64,000 nucleotides of DNA from Bacillus sp. EAC (GTDB lineage Bacteria > Bacillota > Bacilli > Bacillales > Bacillaceae_G), in assembly GCF_002156875.1 (NCBI RefSeq), contig NZ_NCSY01000006.1, positions 248,001 through 312,000 of the forward strand, read 5' to 3'. Positions 10,470-17,834 of this stretch are shown piece after piece; the stretch's first letter is position 1; each line of letters starts with the position of its first letter. The position numbers and the translations under genes were made by a program. The notes under the pieces were generated by a model. That model was not told the DNA's origin, did no database searches, and saw only the letters and a program-made list of their open reading frames with translations.

Positions 10470-10489
10470 AACTAACGCATATGTTAGTT
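10470..10489. repeat. Dispersed 20-bp palindrome, copy 1
   Basis: AACTAACGCATATGTTAGTT, one position from the consensus AACTAACGCATGCGTTAGTT, set inside a longer imperfect inverted repeat (GATCAT...GATCATAA). Lies between a gene stop and its terminator. Confidence 0.85.
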
Positions 10490-10539
10490 GAAGATCATAA
10501 TTAAAAAATTTTTAATACTTAAGAAATTATTTAATCACG

Positions 10540-11103
10540 TCACAATTTAAGATAATCTTCTTGAAGAAGCCCATAGACAGCACAATCCTTGTAATGATTC
10601 TTGGCATTGCGAATCATATGCTTAATGGTTCCTTCTTGTTCCATTCCAACTTTACGCATAATCTTTCCAGAGGCTGGGTTGTCTGTATTATGTGCTGCTG
10701 ATATTTTGTGAATACTCATATATCTAAAGCCAAAATCAATGACAGCTCTCAATGCTTCCGTTCCATACCCCTTGTTCCACCATTTAAAACCGATTGAATA
10801 ACCTACTTCACAATTCTCAGTCATGCTATCAAAGTTGAAAAGATCAATAGCTCCAATCAATTCACCACTTAATTTCAGTTCTATACCCCAATAACAGAAT
10901 TCTTTTGTATCATACTTACTTACGATTTCTGTGACCCTCTCAATTGTTTCCGAGACAGACTTGTGAGCTCCTTTTATAAGATTATCCATTACCCGATCAT
11001 CTGATAGCCAATGATCAAATACACTTTGAGCATCTGTAATTTCAATTCTCCTTAGAACTAATCGCTCCGTTTCTATAATGGGTGTTCCAGAATAATTAAT
11101 CAT
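10540..11103 (-). CDS. GNAT N-acetyltransferase, RimJ/RimL type
   Basis: 187 residues. It opens with IIETERLVLRRIEITDAQSVFDHW, the usual RimJ/RimL start, followed by VGYSIGFKWWNKGYGTEALRAVIDFGF (acetyl-CoA binding loop region W-x-KGYGTEA) and NPASGKIMRKVGMEQEG. It transfers acetyl from acetyl-CoA to an unknown amine, such as a protein N-terminus or small molecule. AGGTGAG precedes ATG. Monocistronic, with palindrome copy 1 and a TTCG terminator downstream. Confidence 0.88.
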   Translation of the reverse strand: MINYSGTPIIETERLVLRRIEITDAQSVFDHWLSDDRVMDNLIKGAHKSVSETIERVTEIVSKYDTKEFCYWGIELKLSGELIGAIDLFNFDSMTENCEVGYSIGFKWWNKGYGTEALRAVIDFGFRYMSIHKISAAHNTDNPASGKIMRKVGMEQEGTIKHMIRNAKNHYKDCAVYGLLQEDYLKL

Positions 11104-11179
11104 TTTCTCACCTACATAACCAAATCATACCTTTTATTATTACTTTTCTTCACCTTACATAGAAACTCCTTCTACTCCT

Positions 11180-11225
11180 TTACTGCCAAATAGTGCAATA
11201 AAAAATAGACCACCTAAGCAGTCTA
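11180..11225 (-). terminator. Composite-repeat left flank plus terminator hairpin
   Basis: ACTGCCAAATAGTGCAATAAA (left flank) is followed by TAGACCAC, loop CTAA, GCAGTCTA. On the minus strand it is an 8-pair stem with wobble pairs and a T6 run, ending the 11307-11834 gene. This copy lacks the 20-bp palindrome. Confidence 0.75.
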
Positions 11226-11306
11226 TCGTTATTGGTAAATTTACTTGAAAATTGATTTTTAAAAGGACTAGACTTCTCTCTAGTTATCAAACAATTTTGT
11301 TCCAAC

Positions 11307-11834
11307 TTAATTTGTTATTAGTAAATAATAGAATTTAGCTGAAATTAACGATGAATTAAGATCAGCATATGTAACAAAACTTTTATATAAAGCAAATCCA
11401 CATAGTAAGACAATAAATATGAAAGATTCTTTAGGAAAATTTACTTTCTTTTTCTTCAAGATAATTAAAGTAATAAGAGTAATAAAAAAATATAGTATAC
11501 ATAATGTTAGTTTGATTTTTTGCATGCTAATGTTATCAACTTCACTTCGAAACCTTTCTAAATCCCTAACATTCTCTTTACTTTCTCTTATAGATGAAAT
11601 AGAGTCTTTATGTCCAACTTTCCATTTAAAGGGTATTTGTTCTAAATTAACTGAGTATTGGTAGTCTCCTGCTTTGTGCTCAATGGTCATCTCTGAACTT
11701 TTATTTGCGATAAAATTAATTGCAACAAGAAACATAAGGAAAAATACAAATAATACAATGAGAAGATTTAGTATAAACTTTCTTACATCTATTTCTCCTT
11801 GGTTTTGAAGTCGACCTTCATTTTTTCCAATCAT
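11307..11834 (-). CDS. Membrane protein of unknown function
   Basis: 175 residues. A first membrane segment near residues 20-42 is followed by an extracytoplasmic region of about 60 residues (charged, likely helical) and two further membrane segments near 107-126 and 136-155. GGGAG stands 8 bases before ATG 11834. No family recognised. Codon use and G+C match the surroundings. It lies in a run of short minus-strand genes, each with its own repeat-derived terminator. Confidence 0.65.
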   Translation of the reverse strand: MIGKNEGRLQNQGEIDVRKFILNLLIVLFVFFLMFLVAINFIANKSSEMTIEHKAGDYQYSVNLEQIPFKWKVGHKDSISSIRESKENVRDLERFRSEVDNISMQKIKLTLCILYFFITLITLIILKKKKVNFPKESFIFIVLLCGFALYKSFVTYADLNSSLISAKFYYLLITN

Positions 11835-11948
11835 TTTGCTACTCCCTTTGTTATTTAAAGTAATTTATATCTTTATCTCATCTTATAATCTATTTAATTC
11901 GTTGATTATTCGAATATACCTTTTCTTTATTAAGATGCTCATTAGTGG

Positions 11949-11971
11949 AAAAAGGACTGCCGAAGCAGCCC
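11949..11971 (-). terminator. Terminator of the 12082-12387 gene
   Basis: Minus strand reads GGGCTGC, TTCG, GCAGTCC and T5; almost the same hairpin as at 10436. Confidence 0.85.
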
Positions 11972-12081
11972 ATGATTATTGAACAAAACCAAGCATAATT
12001 TCAATAAGGAATTATTAATTAAGTCTTTTTACTTTTTATAAACTAGAAGATATTTATCCAAACAAATGTTAGCAAAGAAAA

Positions 12082-12387
12082 TTAAAATTGAGCTAAAATA
12101 CTAAAAATCAGAATAAATAAGTAAAAAATCCCCAAAAACATTACGATTCCAACAAAATAGTTATATCGTTTTTTATTCGGATTAAAATAGACTTGTAAGT
12201 CTGTGATTGGCTTTTCTTCCGTTTTAAAATTAATAAAAAATTGATTACGAATGAACCCTATGAGCGCAAAGATTAAACCCATTAACCCAAAAGTACTAAG
12301 ACTTATTTTATGCGTTATTCTTAAATAAATGGCTACCAACGCTAATATTGGTAGCATTCCAATGAATAAATTTTGTTTTATTTTCAC
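12082..12387 (-). CDS. Small membrane protein of unknown function
   Basis: 101 residues with three hydrophobic segments (about 8-24, 32-52 and 78-100) and a short basic loop between the second and third. GTG 12387 follows AGGAG at 6-base spacing. No family recognised. Confidence 0.65.
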   Translation of the reverse strand: MKIKQNLFIGMLPILALVAIYLRITHKISLSTFGLMGLIFALIGFIRNQFFINFKTEEKPITDLQVYFNPNKKRYNYFVGIVMFLGIFYLFILIFSILAQF

Positions 12388-12539
12388 TTGTATCTCCTAA
12401 TTTTTTATATCGTTTAGTTATAATTATATCAACGTAGCAAGTATTTGTAATATGATATTCAAAATATCTATATTCAACTAATTTACCCTATAGCAAAATA
12501 AAGGAAGATCGAATAATGATCATCCTCTATTTGTTGTTC

Positions 12540-12559
12540 AACTAACACATGCATTAGTT
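12540..12559. repeat. Dispersed 20-bp palindrome, copy 2
   Basis: AACTAACACATGCATTAGTT. To its left, AGGAAGATC and GATCATCCT form the accompanying hairpin (about 12502-12525). No gene ends at this copy. Confidence 0.85.
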
Positions 12560-12650
12560 AAATTAATATTTTCACCTTATAGTTGGTAAATGATTAACAC
12601 ACAGTGCTATCTTCGTTTTTTCAAGTTCCAAGAATAAAAAATTTTCGAGT

Positions 12651-12760
12651 CCATTTCTCCTTGAAAACCTTGTTATTTCAACGTTTTTTCAACTTGGACA
12701 TTTTTTGTCCATAGGGTGTGTAAAGTCCCTGGAGAAATGGTGAAACGAACGTGGTATAGT
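12651..12760 (+). promoter_or_regulatory. Promoter region of the SR1P-like locus with nested inverted repeats
   Basis: CCATTTCTCC (12651-12660) and GGAGAAATGG (12731-12740) are perfect inverted arms 70 bases apart. Between them lies a GGACA/TGTCC hairpin (12696-12710). TGGTATAGT at 12752-12760 fits an extended -10 element. The arms suggest either operator sites or an RNA/DNA structure controlling the promoter. Confidence 0.5.
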
Positions 12761-12780
12761 GGGCTTAGGAGGTGTTTCTA

Positions 12781-12906
12781 ATGCAAATTTTAATCTGTAA
12801 AGAATGCGAAGAAACCATTGAGTACGCGGAGTATAAAAAAATTGTGAAAATCTATTCAACATGCGAAACCTGCAAAAACGAAGCAGCTACTTCACCTGCC
12901 AAATAA
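12781..12906 (+). CDS. SR1P-like GapA-binding peptide
   Basis: 41-residue peptide too short for routine gene calling. It starts at ATG with AGGAGGTG 6 bases upstream. It begins MQILICKECEETIEYAE and continues with KIVKIYSTCETC; this spacing of ICxxC, E-x-I-x-Y and Y-x-TC-x-x-C matches B. subtilis SR1P (which has IVCQDC, AIHYFEDEK and VLYGTC), a peptide that binds GapA and promotes RNase J1 activity. In B. subtilis it is encoded by the dual-function RNA SR1. Here too the ORF is followed by about 100 noncoding bases and a terminator. Paired cysteines suggest metal binding. Identity is by pattern recall. Confidence 0.7.
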   Translation: MQILICKECEETIEYAEYKKIVKIYSTCETCKNEAATSPAK

Positions 12907-12935
12907 CATACACACTAAAAAACACGCCAATTTTA

Positions 12936-13043
12936 TTATCAAGACCTTAATATAAAAGACTTAATTCCTAAGGGTTTTAACAAAATATCCATAAATATTA
13001 TGTTGGAAAATGAAAAAAGGATCTTCCATTGAAGATCTTTTTT
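12936..13043 (+). ncRNA. Noncoding 3' module of the SR1P-like RNA
   Basis: After the peptide stop, a conserved stretch (ATCAAGACCTTAAT ... TGTTG) contains an AT hairpin AACAAAATAT/ATATTATGTT and ends in the terminator GGATCTTC/GAAGATC with T6. A sequence similar at roughly three quarters of positions (by eye), with compensating changes in both stems, occurs at 41102-41205 behind an unrelated small ORF. Confidence 0.6.
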
Positions 13044-13054
13044 GATTTTTATTG

Positions 13055-13074
13055 AACTAACGCATGCGTTAGTT
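13055..13074. repeat. Dispersed 20-bp palindrome, copy 3 (perfect)
   Basis: AACTAACGCATGCGTTAGTT, a perfect palindrome 11 bases beyond the SR1P-like terminator. Confidence 0.9.
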
Positions 13075-13283
13075 TAATTGAAACTTAGCTCATTTTGATT
13101 AATTAAATATAAATTCAGGAAGGTCTTCATGTTCCTAATTGTATTCTAAAAGGCATTCTTTGAGTGTGGGGTGTTGAGAAAGTATCTTGCTGATAAAATG
13201 AGACTTATCTTTTTATTCAGCTACTTAAGCCATTTTGTGGGAATAATAAACTCTATCATCAATAAAAAAAGAATTTCGAATAA

Positions 13284-13319
13284 GAAAAACATAGGGAGAT
13301 TTTAGTCTTCCTATGTTTT
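13284..13319 (-). terminator. Terminator of the 13328-13477 gene
   Basis: AAAACATAGG and CCTATGTTTT pair around AGACTAAAATCT, with T-run on the minus strand, 8 bases after the stop. Confidence 0.85.
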
Positions 13320-13327
13320 CATTCATA

Positions 13328-13477
13328 TTATTTATCTGTTTGTTTTTGCTTCTTTTTCAAATACTCTGCACGCATTTTTTCAAGTTGCTGCTTTTTATCT
13401 AATTTGGCAGGCGTCTGTTTTTCATGAAACTTTGACACAGCTACCTGGCTTTTGTAATCCAATTGATATTTACCCAC
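13328..13477 (-). CDS. Small basic protein of unknown function
   Basis: 49 residues, rich in Lys and Gln, all helix-forming from about residue 20 (AKLDKKQQLEKMRAEYLKKKQ). GTG 13477 has AGGTGAT 5 bases upstream, and a strong terminator follows the stop, so it is very likely a real gene despite its size. No membrane segment or known family; high charge suggests nucleic-acid or protein binding (inference). Confidence 0.65.
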   Translation of the reverse strand: MGKYQLDYKSQVAVSKFHEKQTPAKLDKKQQLEKMRAEYLKKKQKQTDK

Positions 13478-13631
13478 TTTGATCACCTACTTTTCTTTTC
13501 TTTAAAGAGAATCTATTCAACAAATATAATATACCTTATTTTACTAAAGTAAACCTTATTACTTTATTAGTGTACTGCTAACCTTGCATATATCAGTAAA
13601 AACATTAAAAACTTAGTAAAATAGTTCATAG

Positions 13632-13822
13632 TCAAATGGTATCCATTTCATTGCTATAATCAAAATAAAATGCCTTGATACTCTGCATAAGCCTCAATAA
13701 TTCTATTTCTTGTTTGTTCAGCCCACTTCTAAAGGTCCAATTGTTCGGTAAATAAGGTTTAAAATATTAAAAAAATCTAAGTCTACTCCATCTTTTAGAT
13801 GGTTCTTAAAGCTAATAACCAT
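13632..13822 (-). pseudogene. Degenerate gene fragment with a frameshift
   Basis: From ATG 13822, 34 codons read MVISFKNHLKDGVDLDFF onward to a stop, and a one-base shift continues as LNKQEIELLRLMQSIKAF to a stop at 13632. Both parts look like protein by composition, and upstream frames carry further stops. There is no RBS. Likely the remnant of a roughly 65-residue or larger gene of unknown family. Confidence 0.4.
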
Positions 13823-14000
13823 TACGTTCTAGATGATTTCAAAATTAGGATTCTGAGGGGAAATATTGTTTATTTTGCAAAGTCTTTTTACTACATGTTT
13901 AAAAAAATCTACATTCCATCCCCAATACTTTTCTACAAAAAATCACACCTTGTTATTAACTTTTCTAATTATATCTATTTTAATCCAAATATTAACTTAT

Positions 14001-14079
14001 TCAACTAAACTTCCATTTAGTGCATAAAAAAAGACCACCTAATCAGTCGATCGTTGATTAACTAACGCATGCGTTAGTT
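14001..14079. repeat. Full-length composite repeat with perfect palindrome (copy 4)
   Basis: Left flank TCAACTAAACTTCCATTTAG then TGCATAAAAAAAGAC, hairpin GACCACCTAATCAGTC, spacer and AACTAACGCATGCGTTAGTT at 14060-14079. It points toward the minus strand although no minus-strand gene ends here, so it is an orphan copy 110 bases before the next gene. Confidence 0.8.
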
Positions 14080-14091
14080 GTATAAGGAAAG

Positions 14092-14145
14092 TTTCATTTC
14101 AACTTTATCTCATCTTCATTTCATCTTTACATAGTCTGGTTATCC
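14092..14145 (+). promoter_or_regulatory. Four 11-bp-spaced direct repeats and extended -10
   Basis: TTTCAT (14092), CTTTAT (14103), CTTCAT (14114) and CTTTAC (14125) are spaced by exactly 11 bp, followed by TAGTCTGGTTATCC. This is the layout of an OmpR/PhoP-type response-regulator site. The same motif occurs at 33609-33640, before another secreted-protein gene next to a two-component system. Confidence 0.6.
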
Positions 14146-14188
14146 TTGTGCTGTAACACCCAATATAACTATGAAAAGAGGTTTTAAA

Positions 14189-14719
14189 ATGGTAAAGCAT
14201 AAAACAAAATTATTCACTGTACTTGGAATCTCAACAGCATTATTAGTAGGAGCTGGCACTACATACGCTGCTCAAAAAGAAAAAAACGAGTCAGTAAAAA
14301 CTGTACAATCTAATCAAAATAAACAAGTAAAAACAACAGTAAAAGCACCAAGCGCTAAAGAAATTCAATCGGTATTAAAAGGTCAACCTACACCTTCAAA
14401 TATTAAAGTGGAAGGCTTTTTTTCTACACAAGGTCAACCTGATTATACTGCAGATTATTTTTTAAACGATGAAAAATTATTTTCTATATTAAAAATAAAC
14501 GCACAAGAATTAAAACAAGAATTAGCGACAGGAAAGACTGTAGTTGAGATTGCAGCTTCTAAAAATGTTTCTAAACAACAAGTAATTGATGCCATTGCAC
14601 AAACACAGGCACAAATTCAGGTTGGTAATAATGACGATCAACTGGAGCAAATGAAAAAAAATATTGAACCAAAAGTAGTACACATCATCGAGCATAAAAC
14701 TGAAACTCCATGGAAGTAA
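14189..14719 (+). CDS. Secreted protein of unknown function
   Basis: 176 residues with a signal peptide MVKHKTKLFTVLGISTALLV...TYAAQ, cleaved near residue 28. The mature part has a Lys/Gln-rich linker and then LKINAQELKQELATGKTVVEIAASKNVSKQQVIDAI, a helix-turn segment resembling the repeated 'ELKQALATGKSIAEIA' motif seen in secreted DUF2680-like proteins. ATG 14189 is chosen since AGAGG lies 7 bases upstream; ATG 14171 has none. Upstream repeats suggest control by a two-component system. It ends in a strong terminator. Confidence 0.75.
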   Translation: MVKHKTKLFTVLGISTALLVGAGTTYAAQKEKNESVKTVQSNQNKQVKTTVKAPSAKEIQSVLKGQPTPSNIKVEGFFSTQGQPDYTADYFLNDEKLFSILKINAQELKQELATGKTVVEIAASKNVSKQQVIDAIAQTQAQIQVGNNDDQLEQMKKNIEPKVVHIIEHKTETPWK

Positions 14720-14763
14720 TAAATTAACTAGTAATAACGTTCGTTCTCCCCATGCCTTATAAT

Positions 14764-14801
14764 AAAAGAACCCTATTCTTCTAAAGAACAGGGTTCTTTT
14801 A
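14764..14801 (+). terminator. Terminator of the secreted-protein gene
   Basis: AAAGAACCCT and AGGGTTCTTT pair around ATTCTTCTAAAGAAC with T-run. Confidence 0.9.
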
Positions 14802-14830
14802 CTTTTATCTACTTTATTATCCCTTTTCTA

Positions 14831-15037
14831 ATGCAAAGTACAATAAATATGATTTCTTATATTGTTGGTGCTTTAGTAACAATCGTAGGTGCTATTATTT
14901 TGAATCTATATTTTAAGAATTCCTTAGAATTGACTAAGAATAACAAACAAACTTGGTCAATTTTTATATCACATTTAATCTTAATTCCATTAACTATTTT
15001 TATGTATTACTGGGTTACATGGAACTTTTTTAATTAA
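14831..15037 (+). CDS. Small two-helix membrane protein
   Basis: 68 residues with two hydrophobic segments (about 7-27 and 42-64). No good RBS precedes ATG 14831 or the alternative ATG 14849, so expression is uncertain, but composition is typical of real membrane proteins here. It lies just after the secreted-protein terminator and convergent with the RCC1 gene. Confidence 0.45.
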   Translation: MQSTINMISYIVGALVTIVGAIILNLYFKNSLELTKNNKQTWSIFISHLILIPLTIFMYYWVTWNFFN

Positions 15038-15127
15038 TGAAAATCCTAAAGGATAGGGAAAATTCTCTATTCTTGGCTCTTAATCTCTTTCGTTCAGATA
15101 ATTTTCAATATCCTTATTATCCGAAAA

Positions 15128-16024
15128 CTAATTGCCAACCAGTTGAATGTCGCGCCATTCAATTACATCGCATTGACCATATTCATTATCCCCTACAGCA
15201 ACTACGGTTCCGTCAGATTTAAGGCCGAGAGTATGAGCGCAACCTGCAGCAATCGCCACAATATTACGCCAACCGCTTACATTACACTGGCCATGCTTAT
15301 TCCACCCCACAGCAACCACGGTTCCGTCAGATTTAAGGCCGATGGTATGATTACTACCTGCCGCAATCGATACAATATCACACCAGCCACTCAAATCGCA
15401 TTGGCCAACCTTGTTTTGCCCCACAGCGACCGCTGTACCGTTCGATTTAAGTCCAACAGTATGAAGATACCCCGCCTCAATCAATACTATGTCGTGCCAG
15501 TCGCTGACGTTGCATTGGCGATACCTATTATTCCCCACAGCCGTCACCGTTCCGTCCAATTTAAGCCCGATGGTATGCCAGTCACCTGAGGCGACCGACA
15601 CAATGTCACGCCAGCTGTTTAAATTGCATTCACCTTCATTGTCTTGGCCGACAGCAACTACCGTACCATCCGATTTAAGACCAATGGTACGACGCCATCC
15701 CGCTGCAACTGCTACAATATCGCCCCAGCTACTGACATTACACTGGCCATGCTTATTCCAACCCACAGCAACCACAGTACCGTCGGATTTAAGACCGATA
15801 GTATGAGCATTACCTGTGTTCATCGCCATATGAACATTCCCGGCAGCAACCGATACAATATCGCTCCAGCCGCTTACATCACATTGTCCATATTTATTAT
15901 CTCCCACAGCCGTCACCGTTCCGTTAGATTTAAGACCAATTGTATGACGACGACCCGTAGCTATGGTATCTTTTGGCCACCGTTTCACCTTTAATGCCAC
16001 TACTTTAGGTGAAATAAAATCCAT
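15128..16024 (-). CDS. RCC1-repeat beta-propeller protein
   Basis: 298 residues made almost entirely of seven repeats of about 41 residues, each with H-T-I-G-L-K-S-D/N-G-T-V-x-A-V-G, then x-N-x-x-G-Q-C and W-x-D-I-V-x-x-A-A-G. Seven blades fit a closed RCC1-type propeller. The first blade carries an insertion (HMAMNTGNA). No signal peptide or membrane segment. AGGAGG stands 7 bases before ATG 16024. The gene is far richer in G+C than neighbours (30 of 60 bases at 15301-15360), pointing to recent acquisition. RCC1-like proteins bind partner proteins; the function in bacilli is unknown. Confidence 0.88.
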   Translation of the reverse strand: MDFISPKVVALKVKRWPKDTIATGRRHTIGLKSNGTVTAVGDNKYGQCDVSGWSDIVSVAAGNVHMAMNTGNAHTIGLKSDGTVVAVGWNKHGQCNVSSWGDIVAVAAGWRRTIGLKSDGTVVAVGQDNEGECNLNSWRDIVSVASGDWHTIGLKLDGTVTAVGNNRYRQCNVSDWHDIVLIEAGYLHTVGLKSNGTAVAVGQNKVGQCDLSGWCDIVSIAAGSNHTIGLKSDGTVVAVGWNKHGQCNVSGWRNIVAIAAGCAHTLGLKSDGTVVAVGDNEYGQCDVIEWRDIQLVGN

Positions 16025-16141
16025 GTTTTCCTCCTGTAAAAAAAGACTTATTTTATTATTGTATCACTTTTGCTTGATAGACTAACCTGTCATTTAGCGC
16101 AATAATAACATTCGACTATCACTACCGATTAAGCTGTTCAT

Positions 16142-16158
16142 TTAAGCATGCGTTAGTT
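16142..16158. repeat. Dispersed palindrome, copy 5 (left arm degenerate)
   Basis: TTAAGCATGCGTTAGTT keeps the right arm. A left flank of the composite repeat (CTGTCATTTAGCGCAATAA) lies about 55 bases to the left. Confidence 0.7.
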
Positions 16159-16438
16159 CAATAACAGCATCAAGAATATAGTGTAAAATATTACCAAATA
16201 GGCCGATTGCACTTTTTTAATATTTCTAAATAAGATATATTATCCTGTTATTCCTGGTGGTTCTGGCAAACAAATACCTGAGAAATCTCTCTTATCTTTT
16301 GATAATTGAGATTTTTTGTAGTAACTACAATTACAGTCTTATATTTTTTTAAAATTATGGATCTGTTACAGCAAAACGTCGCTATTTTGAATTTAAAAAT
16401 AGGACCGTCAGTTTAGACAATCCTATCACGCTCTTATG
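16159..16438. other. Intergenic region without a recognisable gene
   Basis: AT-rich. A short plus-strand frame (IPGGSGKQIPEKSLLSFDN then stop, about 16240-16310) looks protein-like but has no start or upstream continuation. Nothing else is supported. Confidence 0.4.
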
Positions 16439-16458
16439 AACTAACTCATGCCTTAGTT
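16439..16458. repeat. Dispersed palindrome, copy 6
   Basis: AACTAACTCATGCCTTAGTT, 15 bases after the stop of the truncated dehydrogenase gene. Confidence 0.8.
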
Positions 16459-16472
16459 CAATAAAGGTTAAC

Positions 16473-16956
16473 TCAATAGCTTGTTAAACATACTTTCCCC
16501 TTAATTATTTTAGAAGACTCAACAACTTCAACAGCCTTTTTTATATCCGATAAGTCAAAGATTGCATCTACTTTCATCAAACGTAATTTTTTATCATCGA
16601 TGAGCCGGATCAAATAATCAAAGGATTTTTGCCATTTAATTGGTGTAACATTATTATTCCAATTTCGCAAATGGAACAAGTTAGCATTAACCATTGCTTT
16701 ATTTACAATATCTGACCAGTTAACTTTGATCCCTGATAATAGACCAATAGTTAAAAAATTTCCTTTAGGGCGCACACAAAAAGCTAACTCGTTTCCAGAA
16801 GTGCCCCCAATCGAATCAATTGCAGCATCCGCCCCAGCTCCATTTGTTAATTCCAATAACTTCATGGTTCTTAGGTGGTTCTATACTTTTATATTCAACA
16901 TTAATTACATTTTTAGGACTACCGAACTCGTAGAATTTAAGACATTTCGCTTCCAA
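16473..16956 (-). pseudogene. Medium-chain alcohol dehydrogenase/quinone oxidoreductase with large internal deletion
   Basis: TTG 16956, with GAGGAG upstream, opens a typical MDR N-terminus (EAKCLKFYEFGSPKNVINVE...PPKNHEV). About 33 codons in, the frame breaks and a different frame continues with the MDR nucleotide-binding C-terminal part (ELTNGAGADAAIDSIGG ... GKVCLTSY). Full-length relatives are about 330 residues, so around 150 central residues, including the catalytic zinc/substrate domain, are missing. A 130-codon ORF from ATG 16865 remains open but would lack the fold core. Clearly broken. Confidence 0.8.
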
Positions 16957-17067
16957 TTTAAAATTCTCCTCGATATAAATCAGTTTGATATAATTAAATC
17001 ATTTTCAACTCTACCGCCTGTTAATTCAATAAATAAATGCCGCATAAAGCGACTTGTGATATTATTC

Positions 17068-17087
17068 AACTAACACATGCGATAGTT
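17068..17087. repeat. Dispersed palindrome, copy 7
   Basis: AACTAACACATGCGATAGTT, upstream of the His-rich peptide gene. Confidence 0.8.
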
Positions 17088-17229
17088 AAATTGTATTTAT
17101 TTTTTTTGCTCATTCTAAATTGTTACCTATTATAAAAATGCACGAAAAATGTTGTATTAAACTTGATGTAGATAATCGTTTCTATATGATATATTTGAAG
17201 TAAGAAAAAATGAAAGGAGTGAATTCTTA

Positions 17230-17439
17230 ATGAGTCATAACGCAAAGGCACAGCATCTTCACAAACAGTTTAATTCACTTCACAAAAAACATAATCAAAG
17301 CGTAATAGATTTTCATAAGCATCACGCTGCTCAAATAGCAAATTGTGAAAATGGAAATAGTTTATTAGCAAAATGGGAACGTTTTGTTTATAACAATGGT
17401 CTTAAGTTCATCAAATCAGTAAAAAATACATTCCACTAA
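17230..17439 (+). CDS. Histidine-rich small protein
   Basis: 69 residues with nine histidines, eight of them in the first 32 residues (HLH, LHKKH, FHKHH). A cysteine (NCENG) and a basic amphipathic C-terminus (YNNGLKFIKSVKNTF) follow. AAAGGAG lies 9 bases before ATG and a terminator follows, so it is a real gene. His clustering suggests metal binding (inference); no known family. Confidence 0.7.
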   Translation: MSHNAKAQHLHKQFNSLHKKHNQSVIDFHKHHAAQIANCENGNSLLAKWERFVYNNGLKFIKSVKNTFH

Positions 17440-17440
17440 A

Positions 17441-17468
17441 GGACTGTTCCGGCAGTCTTATTTTTTTT
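17441..17468 (+). terminator. Terminator of the His-rich protein gene
   Basis: GACTG, TTCCGG, CAGTC followed by TTATTTTTTTT, starting 2 bases after the stop. Confidence 0.75.
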
Positions 17469-17540
17469 ACAATTATTCTATATCCTCTTCTGTTTGAATC
17501 TAGTCACTATTCCACTAAACCACCATATAGTTGAAAGAAG

Positions 17541-17589
17541 CTGAATTATCAGCTCCCAAGTGTTATTGAACTAACGCATGCGTTAGTTG
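17541..17589. repeat. Hairpin plus perfect palindrome (copy 8)
   Basis: AGCTGA/TCAGCT hairpin (17541-17556) and AACTAACGCATGCGTTAGTT at 17570-17589, directly after the stop of the 17598-17783 gene. Confidence 0.85.
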
Positions 17590-17597
17590 CATAACAC

Positions 17598-17783
17598 TCA
17601 GTAATTTTTATACTTATTCTTTACGGGAAATACCTTCAGATATGTGATGAGAATTACTATTAAAAGTACTACTATTAAAAAAATTTCTACTGGTGGATTA
17701 GGATAAATATATTCCGAGATCCAATCAAAAAAATGATATTCAAAATAAACCATTGCTAAGAATGCAAAAATCCTTATTATCAA
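17598..17783 (-). CDS. Small two-helix membrane protein
   Basis: 61 residues with hydrophobic segments near 4-18 and 32-50 and a basic C-terminus. TTG 17783 follows AGAGGT at 8-base spacing. The composite-repeat palindrome sits 8 bases after the stop. No family recognised. Confidence 0.55.
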   Translation of the reverse strand: MIIRIFAFLAMVYFEYHFFDWISEYIYPNPPVEIFLIVVLLIVILITYLKVFPVKNKYKNY

Positions 17784-17834
17784 TGAAATAGACCTCTATT
17801 CTTTAAATCTTTAGATTTTATTATAACAATTCCT

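Noticed and set aside
13799-14008. Plus-strand 69-codon frame
   Set aside because: No RBS; overlaps composite-repeat sequence and a minus-strand gene remnant; composition is that of AT-rich noncoding DNA.
15143-15994. Several long plus-strand frames opposite the RCC1 gene
   Set aside because: They are antisense shadows created by the repetitive, GC-rich RCC1 gene; no RBS and repeat-like nonsense composition.
16980-17045. 21-codon minus-strand frame MRHLFIELTGGRVENDLIISN
   Set aside because: Directly upstream of the broken dehydrogenase; could be a leader or the tail of a lost gene, but no RBS or match supports it.
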